Assembly: GCA_001970955.1 (NCBI GenBank)
Contig: MPUH01000763.1
Location: 1 to 36,060, forward strand
DNA length: 36,060 nucleotides
Reading direction: 5' to 3'
DNA from: Stentor coeruleus
Taxonomy: Eukaryota > Ciliophora > Heterotrichea > Heterotrichida > Stentoridae
The notes beneath the pieces are model-generated. The model did no database searches, was not told where the DNA came from, and was given only the letters and a program-made list of their open reading frames with translations. Shown piece after piece: positions 26,006-35,610 of this stretch (positions are counted from its first letter, which is position 1; the number at the start of each line of letters is the position of its first letter). A program made the translations under genes and the position numbers.

Positions 26006-28147
26006 TTAGTTTTTCATAAGCTTAGGGTAAAACGATGGGAAATTCAAGCTTTTTTTTATCCCACTATGATATCTAACAAATCCTTTCTCTTTTCTATTAC
26101 TAAACATCTCAAAAATATTCACCTTCGAATAATTCTTTTTCTGCACAGAACTGATCCTCTGCCCCGACTTATCAAAAGTTATATCAGAGTTTAAAGAATT
26201 CGAAACATCAGCTTTTATTTTTTCATCATAAAAAGATAATGATTTATTTTCACATATCATAACTTGTTGTGCACTATTTTTCATAACCCCTTTTTCTATA
26301 TTAGAACCATATTTCTGTGGACTTGGCATTCTTTTATTCACAGTAGGTAAGTTTTTATTAGCCCCAAGTTGATTTTGTGAATGTATTTTTTTATTAGCAG
26401 AATATAATGTTTTATTTGTACTTGAAGAATTTTCTTTTCTAACAATATCTTTTCGGAAATTTTTAATAGCATTGACTACATTATTTTTAGCTTCAATACA
26501 ATCTTCTTCACTTTCAGATTGGGAATCAGATTCACTTGAACTGTAAGCTTGATCATTTTCTTCAAGGATATCTTGTAAGTTATGTTTATGTCTTCCTTTA
26601 GGACTTTTTTGAGTTTTTCTAGGGTCAGTGTATTTTGTGAATTTGTATATTGATTCAATAAGATTTTTAGCGAGATCTTTGAAATTGTGAGGTTTAAAAG
26701 AATGACTATTTCTATCTTGGTCTATGTATCCATATAAGGAATTTTCCATTGTGTAAGTATATTTTATATGAAGGTTTTGGCTCATAACTAGCCTTGCAGA
26801 TTGCCGCATAGATTTTTCTGACTTGAACTTGCAAGAATAGTACCTGAAAATATCAGTTTTTTTCGAAAGGTATTTAGGCAAAAGTCTTATATTGAAATAA
26901 GTACTGCTGTGTAAAGGGAAATATGGCCCATACATAAAAGACCCTTTTTTCTTTGAATGCCCATGAATATCTATAAACATTAAAACCCCATTTTCATTGT
27001 TGCAACGATCAACAAGGCTTTTTATATCAAGCACCTCTGGGTGTAACATTGTGTCAGGTTCAGCGAATTTCCTATTCAAATCGTCACCAGCAAGCGACAT
27101 CCTTGAATTTCCAGCTATAACTCCATCAATATTTACCATAGGAATTATCTTAAACACATATCTTTTCAGCAACTTTGTTGCTGATTTTTCATTACTCACC
27201 AAATATTGTATGCAGTTTTGTATAAGAACAGAAGCTACAGTCTCAGAAGGATGTGTCCGAGCTTGAATAATTATATATTTTTTAGGGTTTTTTGAGTTAT
27301 TACCTGTTATCGTAATCAAAGGTATTGTCATACCACTCAAGCTTCTTCCAACACTTCCTAATTGTATTTTCGATGGCATGCTATCTAAAAATTGATGTAA
27401 TTCTGAAGCTGTATAAGGTATAGTAGTAGCTAAAAAGCATGAATCTAAGCTTTTCATAGGCACTTCAAATGTCAGTTGATAATAAGTTCCTTTCTTAACA
27501 ACTTTATTTAATTTGCTAAGTTTATACACAACAGGTCCTTGAAATTGTTCCCAACTTTGATCATTGTATTTAATCATAGGTTTTTGTCCTTGAGTAAACA
27601 AACTATGTTGCTCTTTAAAATTTACTATATTCAACTTGATAACCCGGTCTTCAGCTTTATTTATAATTTGGAAATAAAACCACTTATAACTCCCATATGC
27701 ATTTGTATCTGATCTCATATAAAGATCGTATTCATTTTTGCTGTATTTTATAGCTTTGTCTAGATTCCCACATTCGAAAAAACTATCAAACTCGATTTCT
27801 TCAGTGAATTCTTTTTTCATACCATTATATCTACCTAATGAACTTAGAGCTGCATGTTTGTAATTGTATTCAATATCTATGGATATTGATGATTTTATTA
27901 AATAATTGTATGTTGATTTGTTTGAGAAAAGCTTGTGCATTATATGAGAGTTTGGAGGTCGATAACCATGGTAGATTATTGGGAATTTTTGTTCAGGGCT
28001 ATCTTTGCATGTTGGTAAAGGGTTAAGATTGAAGTCTAAGGGGATTGGGCTAGATTTTGGGATTTTAGGCTTCCAGCCAAAGATCATGTCTGGCTCAAGA
28101 GAGTATTTTTTTTGGATTAATGGTAAAGGTGCTGGAATTTCTTCCAT
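26006..28147 (-). CDS. cytosolic carboxypeptidase (CCP/AGBL, M14 family), tubulin deglutamylase
   Basis: 713 residues. The CCP-specific N-terminal beta domain appears as YGSYKWFYFQIINKAEDRVI (about 151-170). The M14 zinc site follows: His299 and Glu302 in ARTHPSETVAS, His395 in DIHGHS. Substrate-binding residues are in GNSRMSLAGDDLNR, and the catalytic glutamate is Glu468 in YTMENSLYGY. The last 200 residues are low-complexity and Ser/Asn/Lys-rich. CCPs remove C-terminal or side-chain glutamates from tubulin, relevant to ciliary axonemes; a ciliate has many such substrates. The start ATG is followed closely by family-like sequence, and the 180 bp upstream are G-poor on the coding strand (4 C against about 49 G on plus). 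No intron is required. Confidence 0.93.
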   Translation of the reverse strand: MEEIPAPLPLIQKKYSLEPDMIFGWKPKIPKSSPIPLDFNLNPLPTCKDSPEQKFPIIYHGYRPPNSHIMHKLFSNKSTYNYLIKSSISIDIEYNYKHAALSSLGRYNGMKKEFTEEIEFDSFFECGNLDKAIKYSKNEYDLYMRSDTNAYGSYKWFYFQIINKAEDRVIKLNIVNFKEQHSLFTQGQKPMIKYNDQSWEQFQGPVVYKLSKLNKVVKKGTYYQLTFEVPMKSLDSCFLATTIPYTASELHQFLDSMPSKIQLGSVGRSLSGMTIPLITITGNNSKNPKKYIIIQARTHPSETVASVLIQNCIQYLVSNEKSATKLLKRYVFKIIPMVNIDGVIAGNSRMSLAGDDLNRKFAEPDTMLHPEVLDIKSLVDRCNNENGVLMFIDIHGHSKKKGSFMYGPYFPLHSSTYFNIRLLPKYLSKKTDIFRYYSCKFKSEKSMRQSARLVMSQNLHIKYTYTMENSLYGYIDQDRNSHSFKPHNFKDLAKNLIESIYKFTKYTDPRKTQKSPKGRHKHNLQDILEENDQAYSSSESDSQSESEEDCIEAKNNVVNAIKNFRKDIVRKENSSSTNKTLYSANKKIHSQNQLGANKNLPTVNKRMPSPQKYGSNIEKGVMKNSAQQVMICENKSLSFYDEKIKADVSNSLNSDITFDKSGQRISSVQKKNYSKVNIFEMFSNRKEKGFVRYHSGIKKSLNFPSFYPKLMKN

Positions 28148-29146
28148 AATAAGATGATGAAATAATTAGGAAAATGAAGTTTTTGGGTATGATTTTGTGG
28201 GATTGTATTTGTGGTATTTATATGAAAAAAGAAGTTGGATGAAAAATTTTTAGGTATGTCGGCGAAGATATTGGAGATTTTTTTATAAGGTATTTATGAA
28301 ATGAAGAATGATTTGTTTGGGTTGAAGATTGGAGAAATTAGGAGTTTTTTAATGTTGGGGCTTAAGGTGGTCTGTTAATTTTTTAAAGTTGCATTTCTTA
28401 TAAAATTGATTTGAATAAATAACTGATTAAAATAGTATAAATTATATAAATTGATGATTTTCAGAAGGTTTCAATATATGATTAGTAAGTTAATTGAACT
28501 AAATTTGGTTTATGGGAAACTTTATTTGCTAATTTTAACTTAAAGTTACACAATAAAAGTAAAATTTATCAATTAGCAATCAACTTTTATTGGTAAATAA
28601 AATAACAATTGATAAATTTTACTGGATAAAATTTATTTAAAACTTAAACAGTATCTCATTATTATAATTTCGCTAATAATCAAACATTTATCAACCCTAC
28701 TATTCAATTGACTATAATCCTTCAGGTATAGGAAAATAATATTATTTTGAATAATCTGAAAGGTTTTTAGTATTAAATGATTCTATTATTGTTAATAGTT
28801 TAGCAAGTTTGAATGTTGCTAATAAGATATGTTCAAAAAATATTGTCTCAGTTAGAATGATAGAGAAAGTATATTAAAAAGATAGATAAAATGAATTATT
28901 GAGAAAATTTTGATTCAGAAAGTGTGTGTAACGGAACATGGGACTTTAATTTGTATGAGATGAAAGGCTTGGGTATATTCTAATGATCAAAATGATAATT
29001 GCTTGGGTTAAAGATTAAGTTTATAATAATTTAGGTTTTTTTAGAAGAATTTTGATACAAATGAAGGTTTTACTTTTAGGATCTTGCTTTCAGATGCTAA
29101 TATTCTTTTATTCTATAAAAATAATCTATCCTTTAAATATAATATA
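28148..29146. other. 1-kb divergent intergenic region
   Basis: Separates the carboxypeptidase start from the zinc-finger gene start. 28201-28380 is nearly C-free on the plus strand. 28558-28623 is a 17-bp perfect inverted repeat, listed separately. The rest is AT-rich with no ORF or RNA gene that I could support. Confidence 0.55.
28558..28623. repeat. 17-bp perfect inverted repeat, 32-nt spacer
   Basis: Arm 28558-28574 reads AGTAAAATTTATCAATT and arm 28607-28623 is its exact reverse complement. The spacer is 28575-28606. It could form a hairpin in DNA or RNA, or be the relic of a small inverted-repeat element. No flanking target duplication was seen. Confidence 0.85.
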
Positions 29147-29530
29147 ATGGACTGCATATGCAAAAAGAAAACAACTATAAGTTGCAAGTGCAGAGGATAT
29201 GAGCAGTATTTTTGCCTAGATTGCCTTAATGATCACATGAAAACTCACATTTATACTTTTGAAAAATGTGAAGCTTTGTCCTCTTCTCTTAAGCAAAAAA
29301 TTAAAGAAATAAAGGAATTGAAACAAAAAATCCTAGATGACACTTCTAAGTTAGTTTCAATTATCCAAAAGGCTAGTTTGAAAGCATTAAAGTCCTTGAA
29401 TCTATGCGAAAAAAATATAAAGCAAATTATTTCCCAAGTAAAAAATAATCCGAGTAGCCTTCAAGAATCTCCAATTAAAGAAATATTTAAATTAGAAATT
29501 GGAAAGATAAAAGAATTATTTCCCAAGTAA
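29147..29530 (+). CDS. B-box-like zinc finger and coiled coil: 5' part of a TRIM-like gene, frameshifted
   Basis: Starts at the ATG at 29147 and stops at TAA 29528-29530, 127 residues. Residues 3-34 form a B-box-like zinc motif (C3, C5, C13, C15, C23, C26, H30, H34). Residues 38-110 are Lys/Glu-rich and probably coiled coil (LKQKIKEIKELKQKI). The reading frame is lost because 29425-29513 is repeated at 29514-29602: 89 bp, not a multiple of three. With a single copy of the repeat the frame would run on to 30732 (498 residues). Either the gene is disrupted in this genome or copy or the repeat reflects a local assembly problem; one base differs between the two units, which favours a real duplication. 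Confidence 0.7.
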   Translation: MDCICKKKTTISCKCRGYEQYFCLDCLNDHMKTHIYTFEKCEALSSSLKQKIKEIKELKQKILDDTSKLVSIIQKASLKALKSLNLCEKNIKQIISQVKNNPSSLQESPIKEIFKLEIGKIKELFPK

Positions 29531-29602
29531 AAAATAATCCGAGTAGCCTTCAAGAATCTCCAATTAAAGAAATATTCAAATTAGAAATTGGAAAGATAAA
29601 AG
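29425..29602 (+). repeat. 89-bp tandem duplication disrupting the zinc-finger gene
   Basis: Units 29425-29513 and 29514-29602 differ at one position (T29488 against C29577). The first unit is read as ISQVKNNPSSLQESPIKEIF. The second unit encodes the same peptide, but in the frame of the downstream half. Confidence 0.95.
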
Positions 29603-30732
29603 AGCAAATAAATGTGTTGGAAATTGCAAAATTAGATATTTCAACACCTTTAGTAAAAAGATGTATTGAATCTTGGATGTCTATAAATATAAACTTTTCA
29701 CATTTGTATCCTTATTTCAAGCAGTATGAGGAATTTCAAGAGCCAGTTAAGGATGAAGTTGATTTAATAGAAAAGATAGAGTCAAATAAAATCCTAATGT
29801 GTTCTAAAAATCATCCTATGAAATGGGATCAACATGGATTAATATCTAATTACTTAAAAACCAAAGGACAATTGCATGTAATTTGTGAGTTCTGCTATAA
29901 AAAATACTCGAAAATTAGTTGGAATTGTATGGAATGCAATTATCACATCTGTTCAGAATGCTCTATTTTTCTCGGCTTCAAAATTCCTAATGGCTTTTGC
30001 AAGGAAAAACACGAGCTTTTATGGAAATTTAATGTTAATTATTTGTATAAATCAGAAGGTTCAAATAAGTTTTGGATATGCGATCTTTGCAATTCTAATG
30101 AAACCGGTCCACATTGGAATTGTAGCAGTTGTAAATATGATCTTTGTGTTGATTGTGGCATAAAAAATGGATTAAACCCTCTAACTGATATGCCTCTATG
30201 TTTATCCGGTCATAAACTTATTGGTAAAGGTATTAAAAACAAAAGTTCTATCATATGTCAACAGTGTTTAAAATGCATTAAATATATAAAATTTGAATGC
30301 TCAAGTTGCCTTTATATCATTTGTCGAAAATGTGCATGTTTGCCTCTGAACTCATTAGCAGTTCATCCTGTGCTTTCTTGTTCTAACTATCATATTCTTC
30401 GCTATTCATTAAAAAATAGTTTTATTTGCAATATCTGTTATTGTAGTATTAAAACAAAAAGATTTTTATGTAATGTCTGTGATTTTAATATATGCATTAC
30501 ATGCTCAAATTTCTTAGAAAACTTTTATATAAAGTCTATTAATATAAGAGATAATTCAGGACATGAGTTGGAACTTGTAAAATTTAATGCTTATGATGAT
30601 GATGATTTGAGATATCAATGCGTGAATTGCACTTTTAAGCTTACAAAGGATGGGGTTGTTTTTAAATGCACTATTTGCAATTATGTTAAATGTATTAAGT
30701 GTGCTAGTTATATAGTTGAAGAATTAGATTAG
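29491..30732 (+). CDS. tandem C1/DC1-like zinc modules: 3' part of the TRIM-like gene
   Basis: The frame is open from 29491 to the stop at 30732 but has no start of its own; the first in-frame ATG is 29677. It continues the coiled-coil part (EIGKIKEQINVLEIAKL) and then holds about five zinc modules in a row with the pattern C-x2-C, W or F-x-C-x2-C, C-x2-C plus His. Examples are WNCMECNYHICSECS, HWNCSSCKYDLCVDC, FECSSCLYIICRKC and FLCNVCDFNICITC. These resemble DC1/C1-like or ZZ-like fingers used in protein or lipid binding. Together with the upstream part this makes a B-box, coiled coil, C-terminal binding array, analogous in layout to TRIM proteins but without a RING. The function is not known. 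Confidence 0.72.
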   Translation: MRNWKDKRIISQVKNNPSSLQESPIKEIFKLEIGKIKEQINVLEIAKLDISTPLVKRCIESWMSININFSHLYPYFKQYEEFQEPVKDEVDLIEKIESNKILMCSKNHPMKWDQHGLISNYLKTKGQLHVICEFCYKKYSKISWNCMECNYHICSECSIFLGFKIPNGFCKEKHELLWKFNVNYLYKSEGSNKFWICDLCNSNETGPHWNCSSCKYDLCVDCGIKNGLNPLTDMPLCLSGHKLIGKGIKNKSSIICQQCLKCIKYIKFECSSCLYIICRKCACLPLNSLAVHPVLSCSNYHILRYSLKNSFICNICYCSIKTKRFLCNVCDFNICITCSNFLENFYIKSINIRDNSGHELELVKFNAYDDDDLRYQCVNCTFKLTKDGVVFKCTICNYVKCIKCASYIVEELD

Positions 30733-31233
30733 ATAAGAAAGTGATAAAAAATTAAATGTGGGTTTTTATATAGTCAATACTTTTGTATTTTTTTTTAGAT
30801 AATAATATAGAATATATTTATTTAAGGTTTGATTTGTATGTCAAAAATGTGTTTAGGTTATTATGATATGTGGTTTGTTAATGAAATTGTATTTAGATGT
30901 GATTTTATATTCAAATCAAATAATCTGTAAGTAAATCTAGTCCTCTTATAAAAAAATTTACTTCCATTGTAAATAGTACAATCTTAAAAAACACTATAAT
31001 TCCCGTGTAAGGAAGAAGAACTTTTTTGCTAGCCTATTTATCAAAAAATCAACATAAAATATAAGGAAGATTCAAAGACTTTTTAAAGATTTAGTTATAA
31101 TCTACTAAAATATCATTTTTTAGCCTTATCGTCTTTAATCATTCCAAAAGCACATTCAAAGTATCACAAAAGTATTCCTTCTTGAAAATATCAAAATTCC
31201 ACAATAAAATCAAGCAAAAAATTGTCTATAAAA
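30733..31233. other. intergenic region upstream of the NLR-like gene
   Basis: 500 bp with no supported gene. The first half is G/T-rich. From about 31030 to the start codon the plus strand is poor in G, as in front of other genes here. An in-frame stop at 31183-31185 limits how far upstream the NLR-like reading frame could start. Confidence 0.55.
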
Positions 31234-34200
31234 ATGAAAATTCCTTTGGAAAACTATCTGGAATTATTATTTTACAGAAGGTACTCTGTCAAAATTTATT
31301 GTATTAATAACTCAATCCAAGCTTACACAAAGGATTTTCAAACCTTAAAAGAATGGTCAAGTCTAATCACAGGCTTATCAATCAGTATGTTCGCTTGGCT
31401 AATAAAAAGACCATCCTGGGCATCATCAAAATTTTCTTTAAACCTAAAAACCCTCGAAGTTATATACCAAAAAGGTCTTAAAGGAGGTAGTACTCACTCA
31501 TCAAGCAACCAAATATCCTTATTTTCAATACAATTATATCCTGACCATAAAATCTTAGTGGATCTGAAAGAAAATCAAATAAAAGCTAATGAATTATCAA
31601 CAAAAGTATCTCAATCAATAGAAGAATTGAGAATCGAAATGAATGAATTTTCCAGTTTAGAAAAAATCAGCCCAAATGAAGATTCATACCTTTATATAGA
31701 TGCAATAAATATTTTAGAGAATTTTGATGTTACTGAATGCTTGATTCAAACTAAGAAATTGGAAGAGAAAGCATCAGTTGCATTAGTTGCTAGAAAATTT
31801 TTTAATGCTTACTTCATGAAAAATCAAAAAGTTGTGTCAATAGCCGAGTTTGAAAAAAAAAAATTATTATCAAGAATTGATTATATTATTGGGGCTATTG
31901 AAAGAAATGGAAAACTAAACCAAAAATTATATACTAAAGTTGAGGCTGAGATTATTAACAACATTATAGACAATGCAAAAGAAATTCAAATATGGTGGCA
32001 AATAGTAATAAATGAATTAAAAGATATTTTAAGCGCTTTAGTAGGATTAAAAAGCATTGACCCTATTCCTGCTCTTACAAAGTTACTTAGTTATTTTAGC
32101 ATAGCTCGGGAAAGAATGGAATGTAAGCATGAGTATTTATTTCATTTCGACATCTTTGAAAAAGATTCTACAATAGCTTCTGATATACAAGATCAAATTC
32201 AATACCTTATAGCAAAAGGAATTGAAGAAATGGAAAAAATAGGTCTGGGAGAAGTCAATTTAATTTTAGATTTGTTTGAAAATTGTATTTATAAAGAAAA
32301 AATCAGTGAATTATTTTTGCTAAACGTACAGAAAGCATATTTTCATAATAATATTGAAAACAAAACATGGGAAATAAAGTTAAAACTTGCTAATATTCTA
32401 AGGTCATTAAGAGGGCATTGGCATGATAAGATTTCTCAAGAAGCTGACCATCTTCATGAAATAATGGGAAAATATCAGCAAGACAATAAGTTAAGAATTG
32501 TTTTGGATTTATCATTAGGGAAATTAACTAAAGCAAAAGTTTCAAATGAATTAGTTAAAAAACAAGATGAATTTATTACTAACAAAATACATACAACTGA
32601 TTTAATTGTGGGACGAGATGAAGTAATTAGAGAAATCTATACAAAATTACAGGCTAATAATATTTTAGTTGTTGCTGGCTTAGGAGGAATAGGTAAAACT
32701 TCAGTAGCTCTAAAATATGCTGAAGATTTTAAAAGAAAATATCAAATTATTTGGGTAGTTAATGGGGAAAATATGACAAAAGATCTAAATCTTTTTGCTA
32801 TAATACTTGGGATTCCTAAAGATAGCGATACACTTGAGAATTTAAAAGTTATTTTAAGATCAGAAAAAATTAGACAATCAATTTTACTTATATTTGATAA
32901 TTTAGAAGGAAAAGCTCAATTAAAAGATTATTACGTCAAAAGTGATAATATACATTTTTTGATAACTTCTAGAAGCTCTGATTGGGAAGAATGCATTGAG
33001 ATTGGATATTTGACTGAGATTCAATCAATAGATTATTTGACTAAAAAATTAATTGAAAGAAATGAAAGCGATGATTATTTAAGAATTTTAGCTCAAAGAT
33101 GGGGAGGATACGCACTTGGCTTAAAGCAAAGTATTATAAATATCAAAATAAATAAGTTTTCTATCAAAGACTATTTAGAAATTAATCAAGAAATTCTAAT
33201 AGATGAAGAGATTTTGGTAACTCTTGAATCAATATTCGGAAAATTTACTGAAGAAACTTTTAATGCCCTTGAGTTGATAAGCTATTTTCAGTTAGAAGAT
33301 ATACCTGAAGAAATTATTAAGAAAATTATAATTGAAAAGTATGGAATCCAAGAATGGGGGAAGATAAGAAGCCAACTTATGAAATTTTATATAATAAATG
33401 TAAGGAGTGAAGGAAAATGGAATGTGCATAGAATTATAATGGAATTTATACGGAGTAAAAATAAAGGTAAAATGAAAGAACTTTTAGTTAAGTACTATTA
33501 TGAAAATTTTACATGCGAAAGGGGTATCTATAATGATAAAATTAGAGTTGAAGAAATAAAAGCAATGATTCCTCATGTACAAGAATTTTTGAAAAAAATA
33601 AAACTCGATTGTAAGGAGGAAATTTTTATCTGCTGTGAATTAGCTAAAGCGAACTTAGAAATTAATTCAGATTTTAAAGAAACAGAAAAGACTTTAGAAA
33701 AAATTACTGAAAAAGAAATAGAGATTAGCCAATACGAGAATAAAGAAAGCATTGCTAAAATTTGGCGTTATGTTGCAGGAGTATTTCTTAGTATGACAAA
33801 AGTAGATAAAAGTGAAGAGTATTATATGAAGTGTCTTGATATAAGTGAACAAGTTCTTTCACCACTTCATCCAGATCTAGCAGCACTTTATATGGGGATA
33901 GGATGCTTGTATGAACATAAAGAGAATTACATAAAAAGCGAAGAGTTTTATATGAAGTGTCTTAAGATAAGGGAGGAAATTCTAACACCGCTTCATCCAA
34001 GTTTAGCAATGACTTATATTAGTATTGGAAATTTTTATAAACATTTAAATGACTTAACGAAGCTTGAAGAGATTTTAATGAAAGGCCTCAAGATAATGGA
34101 GCAAATTTCCGCACCACTTCAACTTGATCTAGCTGAACTTTACATGGGCTTGGGAGAATTATATCTTTTAACGAATGACTACATAAAAAGTGAAGAATTT

Positions 34201-35610
34201 TTTATTAAATGTCTTAAAATAAAGGAAGAAATTTTTCCACCAATTCATCTAAAACTAGCTTCAACTTATTTTAGTTTTGGAGTTATGAGCTTTAGCGCAG
34301 GGAATGATATAAAAAGCGAAGAGTTATATATGAAGTCCCTCAAGATATGTGAGCAAATTTTGCCACCATTTCATCCAAATCTAATTTTAATTTACATGGT
34401 CTTGGGATTATCATATAGAATTGATCCAGAATGCAAGAAGAGTGAAGAGTACTATATGAAATTTCTCAAGATAAATGAGGAAATTTCGCCACCACTCAAT
34501 CAAAATCTAAGTACAATTTACATGCTCATGGGAGACATATATAAAGATAATTCAGACTACAAGAAGAGTGAAGAGTACTATATGAAGTCTCTCAAGATAA
34601 AGGAGCAAATTTTGCCACAGCCTAACTCAAAACTAAGTTTAATTTACATGAACTTGGGAAATTTGCATAGAATTAATTTAGACTACATGAAGAGTGAAGA
34701 GTATTACATGAAGTGTCTCAAGATAAAGGAACAAATTTTACCACCAGTTCATCCAGATTTAGCTGAACTGTATATGATATTGGGGGAATTGCATTTTAAT
34801 AAAAATGATTGCTCAAGGAGCATAGAGTTTTACATGAAATGCCTCAAGATAAATGAGCAAATATTGCCACCACTTGATTTAAAACTAGCTGAAATTTATA
34901 TCGTTTTAGGAGTATTACATTTTGTAATTTTTATAAAGAGCGAAAAGTTTTTTTTAAAGAGTCTCAATATAATGGAACTGATTTTGCCACCACTTGATTT
35001 TCAACTAGTTTATGTTTACAAGACTTTGGGATCACTATACATGTCAAAATATAACTACGAAAAAAGTGAAGAGTTTTATATTAAAAGCCTCAAGATAAAA
35101 GAGCAAATACCACTTGATGATGAAATAGCTGAAATTTACTTGGATATGGGGGACTTATACAATTCCAAAGGAGAAACAGTGAAGAGCGAAAATTTTATTA
35201 TTAAAAGTTTCGAGATAAGAGAGAAAATTTTTCCCCCACTTGACCCAGGACTAGCTGCTCTTTATATGAGTAATGGATTATGTTATAAATATAAATATAA
35301 CTACAAGATTTCCAAAAAGTTATTAATTAAGTGTCTCAAGATAAAAGAGCAAATTTTATTGCCAAATGATCCAGAATTAGCTGAACTTTATAAGAATATA
35401 GGAGATTTTTATGAATATTTTTATAACTACACGAAAAGCTTAGAGTATTATATAAAGTATCTAAATATAAGTGAACAAATCCTACCACCACTTCATGAAA
35501 ATCTAGCTACGATCTATGATAAAATGGGGAATTTATATTTAAAAACAAAAGACTACACAAAGAGTAAAGAGTTTTCCATAAAGTGCCATAAGATAAGGGA
35601 ACAAATTTAA
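31234..35610 (+). CDS. NLR-like STAND ATPase: N-terminal helical region, NB-ARC, TPR array
   Basis: 1458 residues from the ATG at 31234. Residues 1-465 are mostly helical with no recognised domain. The NB-ARC/STAND module follows: Walker A GLGGIGKT (482-489), Walker B ILLIFD (550-555), sensor-type ITSR (577-580), GxP-like WGGYALGL (623-630) and an MHD-like NVHR (730-733). From about 845, fourteen complete and one truncated 42-residue TPRs follow, of the kinesin-light-chain/TPR_10 type (KSEEYYMKCLKIKEQILPP and LAELYMxLGxLY). STAND ATPases of this layout in fungi, animals and bacteria oligomerise on ligand binding and act in immunity or programmed death; here the role is inferred. The stop TAA replaces a Leu codon within the fifteenth repeat, and the frame stays open for 28 more codons. 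Confidence 0.85.
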   Translation: MKIPLENYLELLFYRRYSVKIYCINNSIQAYTKDFQTLKEWSSLITGLSISMFAWLIKRPSWASSKFSLNLKTLEVIYQKGLKGGSTHSSSNQISLFSIQLYPDHKILVDLKENQIKANELSTKVSQSIEELRIEMNEFSSLEKISPNEDSYLYIDAINILENFDVTECLIQTKKLEEKASVALVARKFFNAYFMKNQKVVSIAEFEKKKLLSRIDYIIGAIERNGKLNQKLYTKVEAEIINNIIDNAKEIQIWWQIVINELKDILSALVGLKSIDPIPALTKLLSYFSIARERMECKHEYLFHFDIFEKDSTIASDIQDQIQYLIAKGIEEMEKIGLGEVNLILDLFENCIYKEKISELFLLNVQKAYFHNNIENKTWEIKLKLANILRSLRGHWHDKISQEADHLHEIMGKYQQDNKLRIVLDLSLGKLTKAKVSNELVKKQDEFITNKIHTTDLIVGRDEVIREIYTKLQANNILVVAGLGGIGKTSVALKYAEDFKRKYQIIWVVNGENMTKDLNLFAIILGIPKDSDTLENLKVILRSEKIRQSILLIFDNLEGKAQLKDYYVKSDNIHFLITSRSSDWEECIEIGYLTEIQSIDYLTKKLIERNESDDYLRILAQRWGGYALGLKQSIINIKINKFSIKDYLEINQEILIDEEILVTLESIFGKFTEETFNALELISYFQLEDIPEEIIKKIIIEKYGIQEWGKIRSQLMKFYIINVRSEGKWNVHRIIMEFIRSKNKGKMKELLVKYYYENFTCERGIYNDKIRVEEIKAMIPHVQEFLKKIKLDCKEEIFICCELAKANLEINSDFKETEKTLEKITEKEIEISQYENKESIAKIWRYVAGVFLSMTKVDKSEEYYMKCLDISEQVLSPLHPDLAALYMGIGCLYEHKENYIKSEEFYMKCLKIREEILTPLHPSLAMTYISIGNFYKHLNDLTKLEEILMKGLKIMEQISAPLQLDLAELYMGLGELYLLTNDYIKSEEFFIKCLKIKEEIFPPIHLKLASTYFSFGVMSFSAGNDIKSEELYMKSLKICEQILPPFHPNLILIYMVLGLSYRIDPECKKSEEYYMKFLKINEEISPPLNQNLSTIYMLMGDIYKDNSDYKKSEEYYMKSLKIKEQILPQPNSKLSLIYMNLGNLHRINLDYMKSEEYYMKCLKIKEQILPPVHPDLAELYMILGELHFNKNDCSRSIEFYMKCLKINEQILPPLDLKLAEIYIVLGVLHFVIFIKSEKFFLKSLNIMELILPPLDFQLVYVYKTLGSLYMSKYNYEKSEEFYIKSLKIKEQIPLDDEIAEIYLDMGDLYNSKGETVKSENFIIKSFEIREKIFPPLDPGLAALYMSNGLCYKYKYNYKISKKLLIKCLKIKEQILLPNDPELAELYKNIGDFYEYFYNYTKSLEYYIKYLNISEQILPPLHENLATIYDKMGNLYLKTKDYTKSKEFSIKCHKIREQI
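33766..35610 (+). repeat. 126-bp coding repeat array (14-15 TPR units)
   Basis: Consecutive 42-codon units, each starting K-S-E-E-x-Y-x-M-K and containing L-K-I-x-E-Q-I-L-P-P. Several DNA stretches recur almost unchanged, such as AAGAGTGAAGAGTA at about 34439, 34565 and 34691. Unit 11 is two residues short and unit 9 lacks a residue. Strong DNA similarity between central units suggests recent unequal exchange or gene conversion. Confidence 0.88.

Noticed and set aside
29437-29530. Splicing between the two 89-bp units to restore the zinc-finger frame
   Set aside because: A GT-to-AG removal using the repeated CAAGTAAAA site would excise 90 nt, not 89, and introns in this genome are 15 nt.
31222-31233. 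TTG start for the NLR-like protein, four codons upstream of ATG
   Set aside because: Eukaryotic initiation at TTG is unlikely and an ATG follows at once at 31234.
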